A stretch of DNA of 64,000 nt from CBDCFV01 sp965203835. GTDB lineage: Bacteria; Chloroflexota; Dehalococcoidia; Lucifugimonadales; UBA3495. The stretch is from the NCBI GenBank assembly GCA_965203835.1, contig OZ241919.1, positions 1,116,001-1,180,000 of the forward strand, read 5' to 3'. Both the position numbers and the translations under genes were made by a program. Below the pieces are notes generated by a model. That model was not told where the DNA came from, did no database searches, and saw nothing but the letters and a program-made list of their open reading frames with translations. Position 1 is the first letter of the stretch; each line of letters opens with the position of its first letter. Positions 60,654-64,000 of this stretch are shown here, piece by piece.

Positions 60654-61717
60654 TCTTCCGCTTCCCAGACCAGCGGCAACGTCTGCCCGTGCTTGGGCAG
60701 CGCCACGGTGGCTTGGCCGAACGCTGTTTGCTCGCCGCGGCTGTTGCTCAAAGCAATGTTGCAGTCCACGTAACCGAATCCGTCCTGTTCCCGTTTGGCT
60801 GTGATCGACCCGGCAGCGGTCAGCACGTCTCCCGGGTAGTCCATCCCGCGGTGCTGCACGTAAAACCGCTTGAACCAGCCCTCATCGCCGGCAAAGTCGG
60901 TCAGAAGTTGCCCCAAGTACTGGTTCTTGAGGGAGCCATTGACCACCACATTGGCCAGCCCCTGCCGTAGCTGCGCGAAGGGCAGGTCCCAGTGGATACG
61001 GGCGTAGTTGCCGTTGGCCGCGGCCCAGCGCACCAAGTGGGTGGTGGTCAGGGGGCCTTTGACCACCGGTTCCAACGAGTCTCCCACGGAAACGTCCTCG
61101 TAGTGGAGTTGTTCCCGGTCGGTGGGTTCCAGCCGGGGAATGTCCCCACCCGGTCCGGGCGGAGATATCTGGACGGTGTCCAACTGGTCGCGGACGTTGA
61201 CCGCCTCTTGCGGTTCGCCGCCCGCGGGCAGGGCGCGGTGGATGCTGACCCGCTTGGCCAAGCTGATTACTTCGTCATCCTGGTTGGTCTGGGTCTCCAA
61301 CCGGACTACGAATACCAAGACTCCAGAACGGCCCTGCTTCTGGAAAATATCCAGGATTTTGAACCGCCGGGTAATCCAGTCGCCCGCGTAGGCCGGGCGC
61401 AGGAACTGCCAGTCGCTGCCGCCGTTGAGGCCGTAGCTGCTGAAAGGCAACGGCACTTCGAAATGAGATTCCTGTCCCGCGCCGAAATAACCGATGGTCG
61501 GGGCAATGTCCTTCCATGTCGCCAAGGGAGGGCAGAGCAACCCACCGAACCTGCTTCGCCCGGCATATTCCGGGTCGGTGTACAACCGGTTGGGGTCCTG
61601 GATGGCGTCGGCCACGTCCCACGCCATCTCGTCGCTGATGGGAAACCGGTTCCGTTCCGGTTCCGTCTCCTGGCCAATCAGGGCCAGCACTTCATCCGTA
61701 ATCAGGTTTTCAGGCAT
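60650..61717 (-). CDS. MaoC-type hot-dog dehydratase/hydratase
   Basis: 355 residues, a double hot-dog arrangement: N-terminal half with EMAWDVADAIQDPNRLYTD and GLLCPPLATWKDIA, C-terminal half with PLTTTHLVRWAAANGNYARI and HWDLPFA. Such proteins hydrate or dehydrate acyl-CoA thioesters, as mesaconyl-CoA hydratase and related enzymes do. It is the first gene of a five-gene minus-strand operon with two CoA-transferases. The specific substrate is unknown. Confidence 0.82.
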   Translation of the reverse strand: MPENLITDEVLALIGQETEPERNRFPISDEMAWDVADAIQDPNRLYTDPEYAGRSRFGGLLCPPLATWKDIAPTIGYFGAGQESHFEVPLPFSSYGLNGGSDWQFLRPAYAGDWITRRFKILDIFQKQGRSGVLVFVVRLETQTNQDDEVISLAKRVSIHRALPAGGEPQEAVNVRDQLDTVQISPPGPGGDIPRLEPTDREQLHYEDVSVGDSLEPVVKGPLTTTHLVRWAAANGNYARIHWDLPFAQLRQGLANVVVNGSLKNQYLGQLLTDFAGDEGWFKRFYVQHRGMDYPGDVLTAAGSITAKREQDGFGYVDCNIALSNSRGEQTAFGQATVALPKHGQTLPLVWEAEE

Positions 61718-61826
61718 GGTCCATCTCCGGGGCCTGACGGTAGTTTAAGATCGGGTGCGTGTACGAAGTTTAGCACAGAGAGACCCGCGTGCGACTACCC
61801 AATCTCTCCACCCCCGCGAGGTCGGG

Positions 61827-61876
61827 CGTCATTCCCGCGAAGAGCCTGCCCTCGTGGAGACGGGGGCGGGAATCTA
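61827..61876. repeat. compound palindromic element between MaoC and symporter genes
   Basis: GTCATTCCCGCGAAGAGCC, then CCCTCGTGGAGACGGGGG and GCGGGAATCT. It touches the stop of the symporter gene and fills part of the spacer. Confidence 0.75.
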
Positions 61877-63496
61877 GGCTGACACCTCCTTCCAGTTGGG
61901 GCCGTTCACGTGGTCAAAAAGCTCCACTACGTCCTCGTTGGGGGAGCGGGTCATCAGGGCCACGGCCACCGCGCAAATCGTCGCCGCCACAAACCCCGGA
62001 ACGGCGGGATTAACCTGCCACACGCCAATCTCCGCCATCAGCCTCACCGTTTCGTGAAATCCCAACAGGTCGGTCACGGTTTCCGCTTCCTTATAACCCA
62101 AGCCCATCAGCCACCACCAAGTAGAGACGACGGTGCCGGACACCACGCCGCCCAAGGCGCCCCACAAGTTGAAGCGGCGCCAGTAGAGGGCCAGGATCAA
62201 CGCCGGCCCAAAGGCCGCTCCCATACCGCCCCAAGCCAAGGACACCAGCGCAAAAACCGAGTCCGGGGATATGATGGAAATAAGGGCGGCCACCAGTCCC
62301 ACGGCCACCAGCATCACCCGGCCCATCCAGACACGGTACTGGGTCTGCATCGAGTAGGTCACTTTCTTGACGAAAGGAACGTCGTCGGTCGCAATCGCCG
62401 AGGCCAGCAGCAACTGCGAATCAGCCGTGCTCATCACCGCCGCGATCACCGCGGTAAGCAACAGACCGGCAACCACCGGGTGAAAGAAGACCTTTGAGAC
62501 CACCAAGTACAACCTCTCGGCGTCGGGCAACACTTCGCCCCGATCCAGGAGCGCCGGCGCCGCCACCAAGCCCGTCAACAGTGCGAGTCCAAAGATGAAG
62601 ACAACCCATATTGCGCTGATGTTGCGGCTCGCGTTGATGTTCTCCTCACGGTCCACCGCCATAAACCGGGACAGCACCCGCTGCGCGCCGAAGGCGCCCA
62701 ACGCCCAACCGATGGCCGAAAGAAAGAACAGCACGCCCAAGCCATGGTTGTCGGCGCCGGTGAAGGGGTTCCAGAAACCGGGGGCGGTCGAGTCCATGCC
62801 ATGAAAGGGATTGCTCACAGTGAAAAGCAGCGTGACTGGTATGACTATAAAACCGGCCAGCATGATCAACGCCTGGAACACATCGGTGCGGGACACGGCC
62901 AGAAAGCCGCCGATGAAGGTGTAGGACACCACCGCCACCAAGCTGACCAGCACCCCCAGATCATGGCCCGATCCGGTGCGGTCAAAACCGAACACCTCCT
63001 CCAGCAGCTTCGCTCCCGCAATCAGCCCGGAACAAACATACAGGGTTATGAAATAGAGACTGATGAAGGCGGACAATGACCGCAGGATGCCGGTCGTATC
63101 GCCAAAGCGCTTCTCAAAAAACTCCGGCAGGGTCAACGAGTTATCGGTGGCAATGGTATAGCGGCGCAACCGGCGCGCCAGCACCGTCCAGGAAATCCAC
63201 ATGCCGATAATTAAAGCCACCACCGTCCACAGGTGCATCATCCCGGCCGCAAAAGCCAAAGCCGGAAAGACCAGCATGGTCCAACCGCTGGTGGTGGATG
63301 ACCCGGAACTCAGAGCGGACGTTATGACACCCATCCGCCGTCCGCCCAGCACGTAATCGGACATATCGTCCATCTGTCTCCCGCGGACAACGGCGATGCC
63401 GATCAGGACCACGAAATAGGCGATAAAGACGCACAGAATCCATATCCAAGCATTTCCATCAGCGAATATATCCAAGTGCACTGGCAACGTCTCCAA
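61874..63496 (-). CDS. sodium:solute symporter (SSS family, PutP-like)
   Basis: 540 residues with about 13 hydrophobic segments. SSS marks: DYVLGGRRMGVITSALS near the N-terminus, SSGSSTTSGWTML, SYTFIGGFLAVSRTDVFQA, and the sodium/substrate region AAVMSTADSQLLLASA. It most resembles proline/sodium symporters, but substrate identity is not assured. The gene follows the glycosyltransferase on the minus strand with 100 bp between them. Confidence 0.87.
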   Translation of the reverse strand: METLPVHLDIFADGNAWIWILCVFIAYFVVLIGIAVVRGRQMDDMSDYVLGGRRMGVITSALSSGSSTTSGWTMLVFPALAFAAGMMHLWTVVALIIGMWISWTVLARRLRRYTIATDNSLTLPEFFEKRFGDTTGILRSLSAFISLYFITLYVCSGLIAGAKLLEEVFGFDRTGSGHDLGVLVSLVAVVSYTFIGGFLAVSRTDVFQALIMLAGFIVIPVTLLFTVSNPFHGMDSTAPGFWNPFTGADNHGLGVLFFLSAIGWALGAFGAQRVLSRFMAVDREENINASRNISAIWVVFIFGLALLTGLVAAPALLDRGEVLPDAERLYLVVSKVFFHPVVAGLLLTAVIAAVMSTADSQLLLASAIATDDVPFVKKVTYSMQTQYRVWMGRVMLVAVGLVAALISIISPDSVFALVSLAWGGMGAAFGPALILALYWRRFNLWGALGGVVSGTVVSTWWWLMGLGYKEAETVTDLLGFHETVRLMAEIGVWQVNPAVPGFVAATICAVAVALMTRSPNEDVVELFDHVNGPNWKEVSA

Positions 63497-63540
63497 CTGT
63501 AATACTAAGAAACTATCTCAAAACTTAGCGCAGTACCCAA

Positions 63541-63655
63541 CCCGTCATTCCTACGCTCCAAACCCGCCATTCCCACCCTCTAACCTGTATTCCCACCCTC
63601 TACCCGTCATTCCCGCGCAGAGCCTGCCCTCGTGGAGACGGGGGCGGGAATCCAG
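63541..63655. repeat. imperfect 19-22 bp tandem array next to a compound palindromic element
   Basis: Units start at about 63541, 63563 and 63584, each beginning CCCGTCATTCC or a close form, and end at 63602. A full compound element follows (63603-63655). The element's part to the right of 63600 is read, on the minus strand, as the end of the glycosyltransferase. Confidence 0.75.
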
Positions 63656-64000
63656 GCACTTTCCGTCCGGCCATCATCCTCTGGTACAACTCCTCCACCT
63701 GCGCCAGCACCACGGGCATGTCGTGCCGTTGCATACTGGCCAAGCCACGCTCACCCATGGACTCCCAGCGTTCTCGGTGGTCCAGCATCATAAGCATCTT
63801 GCTGGCCAGGTCCTCCACCGTGGGTTCGAACAAAAACCCGTTGACGCCCTCTTCCAATAGCTCCGGCAAAGCGAATAAGTTGGCCACCAGGATGGGCAGT
63901 CCGCCGGCCATTGCCTCCATCACGGCCAAACCCTGCAACTCCGCGGCCCCGGCGCCTATGTACACATCGCCGACGTTGTACAGAAGGGGCAGGTCCTCGT
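63600..64000 (-). CDS. glycosyltransferase (GT4-like), C-terminal part
   Basis: The frame continues beyond the right edge, so the 5' end is outside. The visible part reads DLPLLYNVGDVYIGAGAAEL, GLAVMEAMAGGLPILVANLF and GVNGFLFEPTVEDLASKM, matching the donor-sugar-binding half of GT4-type enzymes (the E-x7-E region is changed to E-LQGLAVME). After YQRMMAGR the last 19 residues (PGFPPPSPRGQALRGNDG) come from a palindromic repeat that replaced the normal stop region. Confidence 0.85.
   Translation of the reverse strand, partial: EDLPLLYNVGDVYIGAGAAELQGLAVMEAMAGGLPILVANLFALPELLEEGVNGFLFEPTVEDLASKMLMMLDHRERWESMGERGLASMQRHDMPVVLAQVEELYQRMMAGRKVPGFPPPSPRGQALRGNDG

Noticed and set aside
59532..60773. 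413-codon frame on the plus strand over a CoA-transferase
   Set aside because: It is antisense to a gene with family motifs and a four-base operon overlap.

Overview
The window is about 64 kb of high-GC bacterial chromosome with no rRNA, no recognisable prophage and one tRNA. GTG and TTG starts are frequent and genes are packed in short operons. Three features point to a member of the Chloroflexota, plausibly a SAR202/Dehalococcoidia-type lineage: the mix of families (Uma2 endonucleases, a DUF1800/DUF1501 pair, several type III CoA-transferases, soluble beta-propellers, a hopanoid locus), the absence of any outer-membrane gene, and abundant palindromic repeats. This placement is inference from gene content. 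The many strand switches and the repeat density fit an environmental genome, possibly a metagenome assembly.

Layout. 0-3 kb: the tail of a PPOX-like flavoprotein and a two-domain M16 peptidase. 3-7.3 kb: a lower-GC accessory stretch with a convergent pair of PaREP1/HEPN-like genes, a small membrane protein, a GIY-YIG protein and a lone vWA protein, then about 700 bp without a gene. 7.3-13 kb (minus strand): htrA-like protease, rph, comEC and comEA. 13-17.3 kb: ilvE, plsY, an arylsulfotransferase-like propeller and two tandem Uma2 genes. 17.4-26.2 kb: a molybdenum/tungsten block: mobA, moaD-like, aldehyde ferredoxin oxidoreductase, cupin, NuoE-like, NuoF-like, formate dehydrogenase alpha subunit and moaB/mog. 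26.2-31 kb: two small orphans, then NHL propeller, DUF1501 and DUF1800 genes on the minus strand. 31.4-41.3 kb: a hopanoid operon (polyprenyl diphosphate synthase, hpnH, hpnG, hpnA-like, squalene-hopene cyclase, YjbQ, hpnD-like) ending in a second epimerase and a nucleoside hydrolase. 41.3-44 kb: aldo/keto reductase, DUF1802 and TatD on the minus strand. 44.2-50.8 kb: a suf iron-sulfur operon (sufB, sufC, sufD, sufS and two sufU-like scaffolds) interrupted by three small uncharacterised genes and preceded by a promoter with an overlapping inverted repeat. 50.9-56.7 kb: DinB, mutM, tRNA-Gly, an internally deleted ISAs1-type element, a secreted FN3/propeller protein, an SRPBCC protein and a surface-protein remnant. 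56.7-64 kb (minus strand): SpoU-type rRNA/tRNA methyltransferase, two type III CoA-transferases flanking a frameshifted nitroreductase, a MaoC-type dehydratase, a sodium:solute symporter and the end of a glycosyltransferase.

The most unusual signal is a family of short palindromes, with arms ATTCCCGC and GCGGGAAT around GCAG, plus longer compound forms, at about twenty places. Many lie between genes. At least seven genes carry a copy in frame inside the protein or at one end: the M16 peptidase, formate dehydrogenase (twice), squalene-hopene cyclase (twice), comEA, nucleoside hydrolase, the hpnA-like gene and the glycosyltransferase. Insertions fall in linkers, loops or termini. At three loci a short tandem array (18 bp units at two, about 20 bp at the third) abuts the same side of the palindrome. 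A second repeat, an 87 bp element with perfect 15 bp terminal inverted repeats, occurs twice.
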